64,000 nt of DNA from Leucobacter viscericola (GTDB lineage Bacteria > Actinomycetota > Actinomycetes > Actinomycetales > Microbacteriaceae). The notes beneath the pieces were generated by a model. It worked only from the letters and a program-made list of their open reading frames with translations, did not search any database and was not told where the DNA came from. The stretch spans positions 2,914,001 through 2,978,000 of the forward strand of contig NZ_CP049863.1 of the NCBI RefSeq assembly GCF_011299575.1. Direction: 5' to 3'. The position numbers were made by a program, and so were the translations under genes. The stretch's first letter is position 1. Each line of letters opens with the position of its first letter. Below are positions 44,632-53,738 of the stretch, one piece after another.

Positions 44632-45528
44632 TCAAGCCCATGTCGCGCCGGTGAGGCGCGTGTACAACTCGCGGTAGCGATCCTGTGTCTGAGCCACGAT
44701 TTCGGCGGGCAATACCGGGGGCACACCCTGTTGGTCCCAATTGCTGCGCAGCCAGTTGCGCACGATCTGCTTGTCGAAGGATGCGAGGCGTTCTGACCTG
44801 TTCAAAGAAGCGTCGAAGTAAACACTCGCGTCCCAGTAGCGAGACGAATCGCTCGTGAGTACCTCATCTGCCAGCACCAGATCGCCGGTTTCGGGATCCC
44901 GTCCAAACTCAAACTTTGTGTCGGCGAGGATTACTCCGCGCTCCGCAGCGAGATCCCGGGCGGCAGTGAATATCTGCAGTGAGGCGTCGCGCAGTGCCGC
45001 GGCCGCCTCGCTTCCAACAAGCTCAACGCTGCGCTCGAAGCTGATGTTTTCGTCGTGCTCACCGAACGGCGCCTTGTACGCGGGAGTGTAGATGGGGGTC
45101 TCAAGCAGGTCGCCGTCTTCGATTCCTGGTGGCAGTTCGATTCCGCACACGGATCCCGTCTGCTGGTACTCCAGAAACCCGGAGCCGGTGAGCGCGCCTC
45201 GCACGACACATTCAATGGGATACATCTCGAGGCGGCGGGAGAGCATTGCTCGATTTGCAATCTCCTCAGGGACGCGCGGCGCGCTCTGTGGATCAGCGAG
45301 GTGGTTGGGCATGTCGATGCGGGAGAACCACCAGTTGGAGAGTGCGGTGAGCAGAGCTCCCTTGCCCGGGATCGGCGGCTCAAGTACAAAGTCGTACGCG
45401 CTCACCCGGTTGCTCGCGACCACGAGCAGGGTGTCGTCTGGACCCTCCGCGGGCACGTAGAGATCGCGCACCTTGCCTGAGTAGCTGTGGGTCCAGCCAG
45501 GCAGCTCTGGTGCAGTGGGCAGGGACAT
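44632..45528 (-). CDS. purC: Phosphoribosylaminoimidazole-succinocarboxamide synthase
   Basis: Encodes 298 residues of SAICAR synthetase, which joins aspartate to CAIR with ATP. Motifs: HSYSGKVRDLYV (ATP site), SNRVSAYDFVLEPPIPGKG, ECVVRGALTGSGF, ILADTKFEFG and VLADEVLTSDSSRYWDASVY. The ATG at 45528 is chosen since it matches the family N-terminus; a GTG at 45549 would add seven residues and neither has a good ribosome-binding site. purS starts 52 bases downstream of its stop, so purC-purS-purQ read as one operon. Confidence 0.96.
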   Translation of the reverse strand: MSLPTAPELPGWTHSYSGKVRDLYVPAEGPDDTLLVVASNRVSAYDFVLEPPIPGKGALLTALSNWWFSRIDMPNHLADPQSAPRVPEEIANRAMLSRRLEMYPIECVVRGALTGSGFLEYQQTGSVCGIELPPGIEDGDLLETPIYTPAYKAPFGEHDENISFERSVELVGSEAAAALRDASLQIFTAARDLAAERGVILADTKFEFGRDPETGDLVLADEVLTSDSSRYWDASVYFDASLNRSERLASFDKQIVRNWLRSNWDQQGVPPVLPAEIVAQTQDRYRELYTRLTGATWA

Positions 45529-45624
45529 AGCTGAGGATGATTGCGTCACTTACTCATTCTTGCACCTTGACGGCCAAGCAATTGGACGATTTCCGTCTCG
45601 ACATTCCCACTCAGATAGGGCGAG

Positions 45625-45647
45625 TTGTCAGTGGAGAGGATTAAGGT
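45625..45647 (+). promoter_or_regulatory. RecA-NDp consensus-like site upstream of the SRPBCC gene
   Basis: TTGTCAGTG, eight bases, then TAAGGT: a full match to the mycobacterial TTGTCRGTG-N8-TAnnnT pattern, the best in this window. It lies about 85 bases before the SRPBCC start and about 100 bases upstream of purC on the other strand. Confidence 0.5.
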
Positions 45648-45732
45648 CTTATGTAAGACGAGGGGCTGAGTTGCGAGGATCCTCATCTGAAGAAACTTGC
45701 AGTGTTCTGAAGTGTCATCCGAAAGGGGAGCA

Positions 45733-46557
45733 ATGATCCCGTTGGGACCAGTGGTAGCTCGCAGTAAAGCGCGTGCCGCCCGAGCTGCGGTATGGCAATA
45801 TTTGATCGACGATGAGCGCCGCAAAGTGTGGTGGCCAGAGTTACGACTTGACCCCAGAGTGGGCGGTGCTGTTTCAGAGCGCTGGGCCGAGACCAGTGGC
45901 GACTCAGAGGTGAGTCGTGATGCCTCGGGCGAGGTTGACGTTCTTGTTGAGGGACACGCCATCGGATTCCGCTGGAGTGAAGCTGGAGACGAGCACTCAA
46001 CGGCCGTTCTGGTGACCCTGCGTTCGACTGGCCCGAACACCGGAATCACAGTGACCGAGACGGGTTTTGACGCGCTGTCGTCACCCGCCGAGAGCGCCGC
46101 CGCTTCGCAGGAGGGGTGGCACGTGCTGCTGGGTGACCTCGTGGAGGCCGTTGAGGCCGCTGTCGCTTCGGGTGCCTTTGCTGAAGAAACTGAAGCGGTC
46201 ACTGAAGCCGCGGTTGCTGAGCCCGATGAGGCTCCTCAGCCTGATGCTGAGCCTGCTGCAGTAGCGGAGCAGGACACCGAAGCTGCCGAGCTAGCCGACG
46301 CCGAGCAGGCTGAGGCCGAACAGACCGACACCGCGCAAGCTGACGCCGCACCTGAAGAGAGCGATGAGCCTGCTCAGGATGCCGAGCAATCAGTTGAGGA
46401 TCAAGCGCCTGTTGAAGACGCCCAGCCAGTCGAGGCTGTTGTTGAGCCCGACGAAATCGGCGCCGACGAAGACGGCGGCGCTGAGGCCAACACCAACGAT
46501 GACGACCCCGAAGAACCAAACTTCGACGACCTCATTCGAGGGCCCCAGAGCTCCTAA
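45733..46557 (+). CDS. SRPBCC-domain protein with long acidic tail
   Basis: Encodes 274 residues. The N-terminal 140 residues fit the START/SRPBCC (AHSA1-like) ligand-binding fold: AAVWQYLIDDERRKVWWPELRLDPRVGGAVSERW, then alternating strands ending in a helix (EGWHVLLGDLVEAVEAAVAS). From about 150 onward the protein is almost entirely Ala, Glu, Asp, Gln, Pro (a disordered acidic tail), ending DDPEEPNFDDLIRGPQSS. Ligand and role are unknown. The ATG at 45733 has AAAGGGGAG upstream. The 3' end overlaps the transporter gene by four bases on the other strand. Confidence 0.8.
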   Translation: MIPLGPVVARSKARAARAAVWQYLIDDERRKVWWPELRLDPRVGGAVSERWAETSGDSEVSRDASGEVDVLVEGHAIGFRWSEAGDEHSTAVLVTLRSTGPNTGITVTETGFDALSSPAESAAASQEGWHVLLGDLVEAVEAAVASGAFAEETEAVTEAAVAEPDEAPQPDAEPAAVAEQDTEAAELADAEQAEAEQTDTAQADAAPEESDEPAQDAEQSVEDQAPVEDAQPVEAVVEPDEIGADEDGGAEANTNDDDPEEPNFDDLIRGPQSS

Positions 46558-47951
46558 CTCGAAGGAGTCCGCTGCGCTGCAGCGGGTTCCTCGAACGGGG
46601 TCTTGCGTGGAATCAGGGCCACCGCGAACGCGGCTACCAGCGCCACGATCCCGAACGTGATGAAATTCCACTCGGTACTGACCTTCATCGACGACAGCCA
46701 GCCGCCAACAACCGGGCCGAGGATCGCGCCAATGCGCGCGAAACTGAGGGCCCAGCCGGTCGCGGTGGCCCGCATGAACCCCGGATAGTAGTCGGCGATG
46801 TATCCGGTGAGCACGAGTGAGGTCGAGATCGATCCGATGCCCGCCAGCCCCACCAGCGTCATGGTGAGCACGAGCGAGTGCGGAAACATCATCAGTACAC
46901 ACGCGACACCGCCGATCAAGTAGAACACAATCAGCACCACCCGCTGGCCAAAGCGATCAGCGAGCGCGCCGAGAATGAGACCACCGACTGCCGCCGAGAG
47001 GCTGAAGACCAAGAGGAACGTGAGTGCCTGCCCCATTTCGTAACCGGCCTCGCGCATCACATTCGGTAGCCAGTTGTTGAGCCCGTAGACCAGCAGCATG
47101 CCGCAGAACAGGGCGATCCAGAGCGGGATCGTTGAGCTCAGGTAACGCAGCGAGAACAGCAGCGATAGAACTCGCTGCCAGGGGGCCTGCGTCGCGACGC
47201 CCTCCTTGGGTGCGGTGTCCGCTGATACATACGGGCTGATGCCGAGCTTCTCTGCGAGCTTCTTGGCGCGATCGTGCATGCCGCGAGCCTCCAGCGATTC
47301 CAGTGACTCTGGCAGAAGGAATGCGATGACCGGTATGAGCAGCACCGGGATCGCCCCGAGCCCCACGATCCAGCGCCATACTTCCTGGTTCTCAACGATG
47401 ACGGTCTCGCCTACGGTTGGCGGAAACTGAGCAAAGATTGCGGTGCCAACGAGGGCCGCCACCACGATGCCGAGTGAGTACGCCGAGAACATGAAGCCGT
47501 AGTTCAGCGATCGGCGCTTCGGCTCCGAGAACTCAATGGTCATTGCGGCCGCGACGGGGATCACGCCACCCATGCCGAGTCCACCAATCAGGCGGTAGAG
47601 CCCGAACATGTCGGGTGTCGTTGCGAGCGCTGCTCCGAGCTGGGTGAGCGTGTACAGCGCCATCGATACGAGCAGCATGTTCTTGCGGCCGAAGCGGTCG
47701 CTGAGCGTGCCGATAACGAGGGCGCCGATCAGCATGCCGACGAGCGCATATGCGGCGAGGCCGCCGAGCTGCAGCGGATCAGGCGGACCCCACGGAGCGT
47801 AGGTCTTGAGTGCCGGGATAATCACTCCCAGCACGCCAATGTCGTAGCCCTCGGAGAGGGTCGCGAACCAGCAGCAGACCAAAACGCCAAGCGTGACCCT
47901 GCGCGGAATCGGCCAGCGGGTGGTGGTGGCGGTCTTTTCAGTTGTAGACAT
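46554..47951 (-). CDS. MFS transporter, aromatic acid:H+ symporter type
   Basis: Encodes 465 residues with twelve predicted membrane helices. The first (CCWFATLSEGYDIGVLGVIIPAL) carries the Asp in the D-x-G/YDIG context of the AAHS family (BenK, PcaK), and the cytoplasmic loops hold GTLSDRFGRKNMLL and ALADRFGQRVV, the MFS signature. It likely imports the aromatic acid that feeds the downstream-read genes. It is the last gene of the run ligase-monooxygenase-MFS; a hairpin in the 118-base gap before it may modulate its expression. AGGAGA precedes the ATG at 47951. Confidence 0.88.
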   Translation of the reverse strand: MSTTEKTATTTRWPIPRRVTLGVLVCCWFATLSEGYDIGVLGVIIPALKTYAPWGPPDPLQLGGLAAYALVGMLIGALVIGTLSDRFGRKNMLLVSMALYTLTQLGAALATTPDMFGLYRLIGGLGMGGVIPVAAAMTIEFSEPKRRSLNYGFMFSAYSLGIVVAALVGTAIFAQFPPTVGETVIVENQEVWRWIVGLGAIPVLLIPVIAFLLPESLESLEARGMHDRAKKLAEKLGISPYVSADTAPKEGVATQAPWQRVLSLLFSLRYLSSTIPLWIALFCGMLLVYGLNNWLPNVMREAGYEMGQALTFLLVFSLSAAVGGLILGALADRFGQRVVLIVFYLIGGVACVLMMFPHSLVLTMTLVGLAGIGSISTSLVLTGYIADYYPGFMRATATGWALSFARIGAILGPVVGGWLSSMKVSTEWNFITFGIVALVAAFAVALIPRKTPFEEPAAAQRTPSS

Positions 47952-48015
47952 CGTTGTCTCCTAGTGTGATGGAACCGAATGTTTGAGATGTTGAGTCGAA
48001 GTGGGTATAGGGAAG

Positions 48016-48057
48016 AGCGGCCGCCGGCAATCTGTTGTGAGATCGTCGACGGCCGCT
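48016..48057. repeat. Intercistronic hairpin between monooxygenase and transporter genes
   Basis: AGCGGCCG (48016-48023) pairs with CGGCCGCT (48050-48057) around a 26-base loop in the gap between the monooxygenase stop and the transporter start. May stabilise or attenuate the operon mRNA. Confidence 0.55.
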
Positions 48058-48073
48058 GCCAGTCATGAGTGAG

Positions 48074-50455
48074 CTAGGCCCGCACGGCGGTGCCGTACAC
48101 GGCGGGCGTCCAGCGGCGGTGCGGGTACTCGCGGCTCGCTTGAGGATCGCGGATCAGCGACAAGCGGGGGCGGATCGCGTCGGTGCGCGAGCTCGGTGGT
48201 TTGCGCGATCCCGCGCGATACTGCGGGATCCACTGCGCGCCCTCGCCGCGGTACTCAAGGTCGGCCGCCGCGTGCAGCGTCCAGTTCGGGTTGAACAGGT
48301 GCGTGCGACCGAGCGCGACAAAGTCGGCGCGGCCCGCAACCAGGATCGAGTTCACATCGTCGTACGACGAGATCGCTCCCACCGCGATCACGGCGACGCC
48401 AGCCGACTCGGCGACACGGTTGCGGATCGCGTCGGCGAACGGAGTCTGGTAGCTGCGGCCGAAGGCAGGTTTCTCCTCCGAGGAGATCTGGCCCGAGGAG
48501 ACATCGATCGCGTCGGCACCGTGCTCGATGAAGGCCCCGGCGATCGCGACCGCATCGTCGATGGTGTTACCGCCTTCGATCCAGTCTGTCGCCGAGAGGC
48601 GCACGGTGAGCGGACGCTCCGCGGGCCAGGCGGCACGCACGGCATTGAACACCTCCAGCGGGTAGCGGAGACGGTTTTCGAGGCTGCCGCCGTACTCGTC
48701 ACTGCGCTTGTTCGACACGGGCGACAGGAACGAAGAAAGCAGGTAGCCGTGGGCCGCGTGCACTTCAAGCAGGTCGAACCCGGCCGCGGCCGCCCGCTTG
48801 GCTGCCGTTACAAACTGGTCGCGTACCAGGTCCATGTCAGCGCGGTCCATCTCGCGCGGCGTCTGGTTGACCTGGCTGTACGGAATCGCGGACGCAGACA
48901 GGACGGGCCAGTTCCCCTCGTCAAGAGGCTGGTCGATGCCCTCCCACATAATCTTGGTGGAGCCCTTGCGGCCGGAGTGGCCGATTTGTGCGCCGATCTT
49001 TGCGGAGGAGACGCTGTGCACGTAGCCGACAATGCGCGCCCAGGCGGCCGCTTGTTCGTCAGTGTAGAGGCCGCTGCAGCCGGGGGTAATGCGTCCCTCT
49101 GGCGAAACGCAGACCATCTCGGTCATCACGAGCCCCGCACCACCGGCGGCTCGTGAACCGAGGTGCGCGAGGTGGAAGTCACCCGGCAGTCCGTCGGCGG
49201 CAGAATACATGTCCATCGGCGATACGATGATGCGGTTCTTCAGTTGGAGTTGACCGATATTGCGTGGGCGAAACAGCGGAGGTTCATCTTCGGTGCGTCC
49301 CGGGCCCGCAACCTCAAGCACACGCTTCGCGAACTCGGGGTCGCGCATGCCGAGGTTTTCGAGTGTGATGCGGCGACTGCGCGTCAGTAGGTTGAACGCA
49401 AACTGCAGCGGATCCTGACCCGCGTACTGACCGATGTTCTCGAACCACTCCATTGCCGCCTGGGCAGCCCGCTGTAGGGAAGCGGCAACCGGGCGCCGTT
49501 CAGTTTCGTAGGCATCAAGGGCCGCTTCGAGCGTCGAGTTTTCGTGAATGCACGCCGCGAGTGCGAGTGCGTCTTCCATCGCGAGCTTGGTACCCGAGCC
49601 GATTGAGAAGTGCGCGGTGTGGGCGGCGTCGCCAAGAATGACGAGGTTCTTGTGGTGCCACGATTCCGCGCGCACCACGTTGAAATTGATCCACTTTGAG
49701 TTGTTCGCGAGGGTACCCGCACCGTCGAGAATGTCAGCAAAATAGTGCTTGATCTTCTCGATTGCCTTCTCGTCACTGACACCGGGAGGGAAGACCTCGT
49801 TTTCGGTCTCGTCGAAGCCCGCGGCGCGCCACACATCTTCATGCATCTCGATGAGGAAGGTGCTGCCCTTGTCTGAGTAGGGGTAACCGTGCAGCTGCAT
49901 GACGCCGTGGGGAGTGTTCTGCACGTCGAAGGTGAACGCCTCGAAGACACGATCGGTGCCGAGCCAGATGTACTTGTTGACGCGGCGGTCGAGAGTGGGC
50001 TTGAAGTGTTCGGCGAACTGAGTGCGCACGAACGAGTTAAGGCCGTCGGCTGCCAGCACAAGATCGTAGTCGCGCATGAGTTCGGCGGCGTCGGGCGCGA
50101 GCGTGCTGAAGTTGATCGTCACGCCCAGCTCGAGGCAGCGATCCTGCAGCAGCATGAGCAGTTCTTTTCGGCCCATGGCGGCAAAGCCTTGACCGCCGAT
50201 CGTGAAGGTCTCACCGCCAAAGCGGATATCGATGTCGGTCCAGCGGGCAAACTGCTCGCTCATGCGCTGCGCGATAATGGGGTCGGCGTTTTCGATGCCG
50301 CCGAGGGTCTCGTCGCTGAACACGACCCCGAAACCAAAGGTGTCATCGGCAGCATTGCGCTCCCAGAGGGTGATGTCGTGGCTGGGATCCAGCTGCTTCA
50401 TGAGTGCGGCGAAGTACAGCCCGCCGGGGCCGCCGCCAACAATTGCTACTCGCAT
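48074..50455 (-). CDS. Bifunctional FAD monooxygenase/OYE-like oxidoreductase of the salicylyl-CoA or anthraniloyl-CoA 5-hydroxylase family
   Basis: Encodes 793 residues in two domains. The N-terminal half (about 1-390) is a class A flavin monooxygenase: [20 protein letters not shown], then the DG-type motif [12 protein letters not shown] and the second FAD motif [26 protein letters not shown]. The C-terminal half (about 405-760) is Old Yellow Enzyme-like: [49 protein letters not shown] and [14 protein letters not shown]. Length and order match salicylyl-CoA 5-hydroxylase (SdgC) and 2-aminobenzoyl-CoA monooxygenase/reductase; sequence alone does not choose between them. ATG at 50455 follows AAAGGAGA. 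It is preceded by the CoA ligase 31 bases upstream. Confidence 0.9.
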   Translation of the reverse strand: MRVAIVGGGPGGLYFAALMKQLDPSHDITLWERNAADDTFGFGVVFSDETLGGIENADPIIAQRMSEQFARWTDIDIRFGGETFTIGGQGFAAMGRKELLMLLQDRCLELGVTINFSTLAPDAAELMRDYDLVLAADGLNSFVRTQFAEHFKPTLDRRVNKYIWLGTDRVFEAFTFDVQNTPHGVMQLHGYPYSDKGSTFLIEMHEDVWRAAGFDETENEVFPPGVSDEKAIEKIKHYFADILDGAGTLANNSKWINFNVVRAESWHHKNLVILGDAAHTAHFSIGSGTKLAMEDALALAACIHENSTLEAALDAYETERRPVAASLQRAAQAAMEWFENIGQYAGQDPLQFAFNLLTRSRRITLENLGMRDPEFAKRVLEVAGPGRTEDEPPLFRPRNIGQLQLKNRIIVSPMDMYSAADGLPGDFHLAHLGSRAAGGAGLVMTEMVCVSPEGRITPGCSGLYTDEQAAAWARIVGYVHSVSSAKIGAQIGHSGRKGSTKIMWEGIDQPLDEGNWPVLSASAIPYSQVNQTPREMDRADMDLVRDQFVTAAKRAAAAGFDLLEVHAAHGYLLSSFLSPVSNKRSDEYGGSLENRLRYPLEVFNAVRAAWPAERPLTVRLSATDWIEGGNTIDDAVAIAGAFIEHGADAIDVSSGQISSEEKPAFGRSYQTPFADAIRNRVAESAGVAVIAVGAISSYDDVNSILVAGRADFVALGRTHLFNPNWTLHAAADLEYRGEGAQWIPQYRAGSRKPPSSRTDAIRPRLSLIRDPQASREYPHRRWTPAVYGTAVRA

Positions 50456-50486
50456 GGTGTTCTCCTTTAGATTGTTGGGAATGAGT

Positions 50487-52124
50487 TCAGTGCGCTGAGG
50501 CGGTCGCCAGTTCGGCGGCAACCCGTTCACGCAACACGAAATGTTGAACTTTTCCGCTGGGGTTTCGAGGCAGCTCGTCGACAAAGTCGATGCGCCGGGG
50601 GCACTTGTAGATCGCGAGGTTCTCTTTCACGTGGGTCTTGATCGACTCGGTGATCTCTTCAGACTCGGCGACACCGTCGCGCAGCACCACAAAGGCATTG
50701 ACGATGACACCCTTTGCTGGATCCGGCCGCCCGATAACCGCACACTCAAGTACCTCGGGATGCGTTTCCACAACCTCTTCGACTTCTGGGGCACCGATGT
50801 TGTACCCGGCCGCGATGATCATGCTGTCGGTGCGTGACTGGTAGAAGAAATATCCGTCCTCATCCCGCAGATAGGCATCGCCGGTTACGTTCCAGCCATT
50901 TACCACGTAGTTCTTCTGGCGCTCGTCGTTGAGATAGCGGCAACCGGTGGGGCCGATCACGGCGAGTCGCCCGACCTTGCCGGGCGGCAACTCGTTGCCG
51001 TCGTCATCGAGCACCGTGGCTCTGAATCCTGGGACCGCCTTACCCGTGGCTCCCGGACGAATGTCGTCGCCCGCCGCCGAGATAAACACGTGCAGCATCT
51101 CGGTGGATCCGATACCGTTCACGAGCTTGAGCCCGGTCGCCTCCCGCACGGCTTCGAACGTCTCCTTGTTCAGGTGTTCGCCAGCGGATACCGCGACGCG
51201 CAGCTTCGCGAGCTCGCTCGCCTTGCCCTCCTTGAGCGCCGTGCGGTACCCGGTTGGGGCTGTGTAGAACACCGTGACCCCAAAATCGGTGATGAGATCG
51301 GCCAGTTCCATCGGGCTTGCTTTCTCGAGAATCACCGAGCTGCCCCCTGTGCGAAGTGGAAACACGACGAGCCCGCCAAGACCGAACGTGAAGGCGAGTG
51401 GAGCGGTGCCAGCTGTCACATCGTCTGGTGTGAGCTTCAAAATGTGTTTGGCGAAGGTGTCTGCGTTCGCGAGAATGTCGCGGTGAAAGTGCATGGTGAC
51501 CTTGGGCTCACCCGTGGTGCCCGAGGTGGCACCGAGCAGGGCTACGTCGTCGGCCGCCGTTTCAACGGCCGTGAACTCACCGCTCTTCATCGCGCAAGCC
51601 GCCAGAAGCGTGTCGTCGTCACCGCCGAGGATCGCGATGGGGGTGTCGCCAAAGACGTCCGGCATCTTCGACATTGCGCGGTGGTCGATGATGGCCACAT
51701 TTGGGCGCAGCTTGTCTGCCACGTTACGCACCTCACGCTTGCGCCAGGCGACCATGGTTGTCGCGACGATGCCGCCCGCCTTGATGACGCCGAGCCAGCA
51801 CGCGACCGTCCAGGCGTTGTTGGGGGAGCGGAGCAAGACGCGATTGCCCGGCTGCAGGCCGTAGTCTTCGGTCAGTACCTGAGCGACCTGGTTGGCACGT
51901 TTCTGCAGTTCGCCGTAGGTCCAGATCTCGGCACCCGGCACGCGGATGGCGAGCTTGTCGCGACCGAATTTGCGCACACCCTCGTCAATGAGTTCTTCGG
52001 CGGCGTTGAGCTTGGTGGGGTATTGAAGTTCTGGGAGTGTGAACTCGAAGGTTGGCCAGCTGGCTTGCTGGGGGAGGGATTCTCTGGCGAAGTGGTCGGT
52101 GTAGCCGGATGGGGAAAGCTCCAT
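50487..52124 (-). CDS. AMP-dependent aryl-CoA ligase (2-aminobenzoate/salicylate/benzoate-CoA ligase type)
   Basis: Encodes 545 residues of the ANL superfamily. The phosphate loop is [22 protein letters not shown] (about 196-217); further motifs are [53 protein letters not shown] and the C-terminal [15 protein letters not shown] with the catalytic lysine. It activates an aromatic acid to its CoA ester before the monooxygenase acts. Close relatives are 2-aminobenzoate-CoA ligases; substrate not decided by sequence. It lies between the cupin and the monooxygenase genes in one run. Confidence 0.88.
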   Translation of the reverse strand: MELSPSGYTDHFARESLPQQASWPTFEFTLPELQYPTKLNAAEELIDEGVRKFGRDKLAIRVPGAEIWTYGELQKRANQVAQVLTEDYGLQPGNRVLLRSPNNAWTVACWLGVIKAGGIVATTMVAWRKREVRNVADKLRPNVAIIDHRAMSKMPDVFGDTPIAILGGDDDTLLAACAMKSGEFTAVETAADDVALLGATSGTTGEPKVTMHFHRDILANADTFAKHILKLTPDDVTAGTAPLAFTFGLGGLVVFPLRTGGSSVILEKASPMELADLITDFGVTVFYTAPTGYRTALKEGKASELAKLRVAVSAGEHLNKETFEAVREATGLKLVNGIGSTEMLHVFISAAGDDIRPGATGKAVPGFRATVLDDDGNELPPGKVGRLAVIGPTGCRYLNDERQKNYVVNGWNVTGDAYLRDEDGYFFYQSRTDSMIIAAGYNIGAPEVEEVVETHPEVLECAVIGRPDPAKGVIVNAFVVLRDGVAESEEITESIKTHVKENLAIYKCPRRIDFVDELPRNPSGKVQHFVLRERVAAELATASAH

Positions 52125-52169
52125 TGCTTATCCATGCTTCCTAATAGATGTGCGTGGCTGGTGGTGATG

Positions 52170-52199
52170 AGTGGTCGGCCCCGAAAGGGGCCGACCACT
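52170..52199. repeat. Perfect 13-bp intercistronic hairpin with GAAA loop
   Basis: AGTGGTCGGCCCC (52170-52182) pairs exactly with GGGGCCGACCACT (52187-52199) around GAAA, between the cupin stop and the ligase start. No T-run follows on the minus strand, so mRNA processing or partial termination is more likely than a full stop. Confidence 0.8.
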
Positions 52200-52202
52200 G
52201 CT

Positions 52203-52664
52203 CTAGGCGCGGCGGTAGCCTTCGAGCTCCGAGTCATCGACATCGGGCAGGTCGAACACAATGTTGTCGGGGGTGCGTGCGGTGAGCCAGATGAGCTCTT
52301 CGGTCACCGACATGTTGACCTCTACGTGGGGCATGAACGGGGGGACCCACACCCAGTCGCCTGCCTTCATGTCGACGTAGGTCTTGAAACCCTCGCCGAA
52401 GTAGATGCGACCGTTACCGCGCAGCACGTACCCGCCTGTTTCTGCTTCGCCGTGGTGGTGGGGCAGGGAGCGGTACCCGGGTTTGTTCGAAACCTGACCG
52501 AACCAGATCTTGGTGGCTCCGGTGTGCTGCGGGCCTACGCCGGTGACCCGAATGCAGTCGCCCGAAGACAGCGTTCGGGTGTCTTCCTCACCTGAACGAG
52601 TGACCTGGGGAACCTTGTCCCAGCGCAGATCTTGCTCGGCTGCAACCGCTGATGGTGATGACAT
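52203..52664 (-). CDS. Single-domain cupin, candidate ring-cleaving or accessory enzyme
   Basis: Encodes 153 residues of a single cupin. Motif 1 is GYRSLPHHHGEAETGGYVLRGNGRIYFG, with the His-x-His and Glu metal ligands, and motif 2 is GDWVWVPPFMPHVEVN with the last His. A bound Fe(II) or other metal is expected. Full gentisate dioxygenases are bicupins of about 350 residues, so this is not a standard one; short cupins do accompany 2-aminobenzoyl-CoA monooxygenase clusters. Ring cleavage is a plausible but unproven role. AAAGGAG precedes the ATG at 52664. First gene of the cupin-ligase-monooxygenase-MFS run, with an operator-like site upstream. Confidence 0.8.
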   Translation of the reverse strand: MSSPSAVAAEQDLRWDKVPQVTRSGEEDTRTLSSGDCIRVTGVGPQHTGATKIWFGQVSNKPGYRSLPHHHGEAETGGYVLRGNGRIYFGEGFKTYVDMKAGDWVWVPPFMPHVEVNMSVTEELIWLTARTPDNIVFDLPDVDDSELEGYRRA

Positions 52665-52832
52665 AGTTACTCTCCTTTGAATTAATTACTGGGGGTGAAT
52701 GCTCAAAACGAGACGGGTCTCTTCGTTGAGTGAATGTAATTCCATTTATGTCTTTATCGTGACGCTCGTCACGTAGAACGTATGTTGAAGATTACCTCTG
52801 TGACGCCCGGGTGTCAAAGGAAATCCTAAAAA
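52665..52832 (-). promoter_or_regulatory. Probable internal promoter region of the aromatic operon
   Basis: 168-base gap between the thioesterase stop and the cupin start. It is AT-richer than its surroundings and holds the inverted repeat CGTGACG-CT-CGTCACG (52758-52773) and possible -10 boxes (GATAAA or CATAAA, minus strand). A second partial copy, GTGACG-CCCGG, lies near 52800. Likely a regulated promoter. Confidence 0.5.
52758..52773. promoter_or_regulatory. Operator-like inverted repeat upstream of the cupin gene
   Basis: CGTGACG-CT-CGTCACG, a perfect 7-bp inverted repeat with 2-base spacer. A related sequence occurs at 54669-54684, sharing GTGACG-Y-TCGT. The PaaX-family protein of the cluster is the obvious candidate binder (inference). 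Confidence 0.5.
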
Positions 52833-53726
52833 TTATGCATGGCGGATCATGCCCTCCTGCAGAACCGTTGCGACAAGGTCACCCTGTTCTGAGTAGAAGC
52901 GACCAAGATTGAGTGCCCGCCCGCCCTGTACTCCGGCGCTTTCCTGGGCATACAGGAGCCACTCGTCTGCGCGCGCCGGCTGGTGGAACCACATGCTGTG
53001 GTCGAGGCTGGCCGTGACGAGTCCTGGGGAGGACCAGTTCAGGCCGAGCGCTCGCAGTGAGGGTTCAAGAATCGTGTAGTCGCAGACGTAGCTGAGGGCG
53101 ATCTGCTGCGTGCGTGCGTCGTCGGGTAATTTGTCAAAGGCGCGGATCCACACCCCCTGCTCGGCACTGTTCTCTGGTGAATGCGTGTACACGGGATTGG
53201 GTGCGTGTCGCATGTCGAAGCTGCGTCCGCGCGCCCAGTAGTCGCCCGCGGGTGAGGATGCCGCATCTCGCGCGTCGAGATAATCGGCGGAGCTTGGCAG
53301 GGTGCCCGGCGCTGGGTAGTTGGGGCAAGCGGGGGCATAGCTGTTGCCGTTCTCAGGCACCTGGAATGAGGCCGTGGTGATAAACACCACTTTGCCGCCC
53401 TGGTAGCCCCGCACGTGGCGCGTTGAGTAGCCGCGACCGTCACGCAGCAGCTCGACTTCGTAGCGCACGGGCTCGCCGATCTCGACGGGGCGCAAGAATG
53501 AGCTGTGCAGTGAGTGCAGCTCGCGATCGTCGCCGATCGTCGCGATCGCGGCGGCGGCGGCCTGGGCAACGGAATCGCCCCCGTAGGCCTTTGGCCACGG
53601 CACGTACTGCGGCATGACGGTGAATGCTCGGTCAAACACCTCGGGCGAGGTCTCTTTCAACTGGATCGCCGCGAGGAACCGCTGCGAATTAGCGTGATTC
53701 TCGCGGGTAATGGGGGGATGGCTCAT
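52833..53726 (-). CDS. Acyl-CoA thioesterase II family protein
   Basis: Encodes 297 residues with a double hot-dog fold of the TesB/ACOT8 type. Recognisable parts are GGDSVAQAAAAAIATIGDDRELHSLHSSFLRP (N-terminal half) and the C-terminal TASLDHSMWFHQPARADEWLLYAQES with GRFYSEQGDLVATVLQEGMIR. It would release the CoA from the hydroxylated aromatic thioester (e.g. gentisyl- or 5-hydroxyanthraniloyl-CoA) to give the free acid. AAAGGAG precedes the ATG at 53726; 12 bases after the FAH-family stop, so both are one unit. Confidence 0.87.
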   Translation of the reverse strand: MSHPPITRENHANSQRFLAAIQLKETSPEVFDRAFTVMPQYVPWPKAYGGDSVAQAAAAAIATIGDDRELHSLHSSFLRPVEIGEPVRYEVELLRDGRGYSTRHVRGYQGGKVVFITTASFQVPENGNSYAPACPNYPAPGTLPSSADYLDARDAASSPAGDYWARGRSFDMRHAPNPVYTHSPENSAEQGVWIRAFDKLPDDARTQQIALSYVCDYTILEPSLRALGLNWSSPGLVTASLDHSMWFHQPARADEWLLYAQESAGVQGGRALNLGRFYSEQGDLVATVLQEGMIRHA

Positions 53727-53738
53727 CTCGTTCTCCTT

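Noticed and set aside
49163..50498. Open frames opposite the monooxygenase gene
   Set aside because: They are shadows of a GC-rich gene with clear FAD and OYE motifs, and have no domain pattern of their own.
52170..52199. Full rho-independent terminator between cupin and ligase
   Set aside because: Stem is perfect but no T-run follows on the transcribed strand and the operon continues.
51090..52595. A 501-codon open frame opposite the CoA ligase and cupin
   Set aside because: Long only because of high GC; it spans two real genes and their gap, and the residues look like antisense translation.
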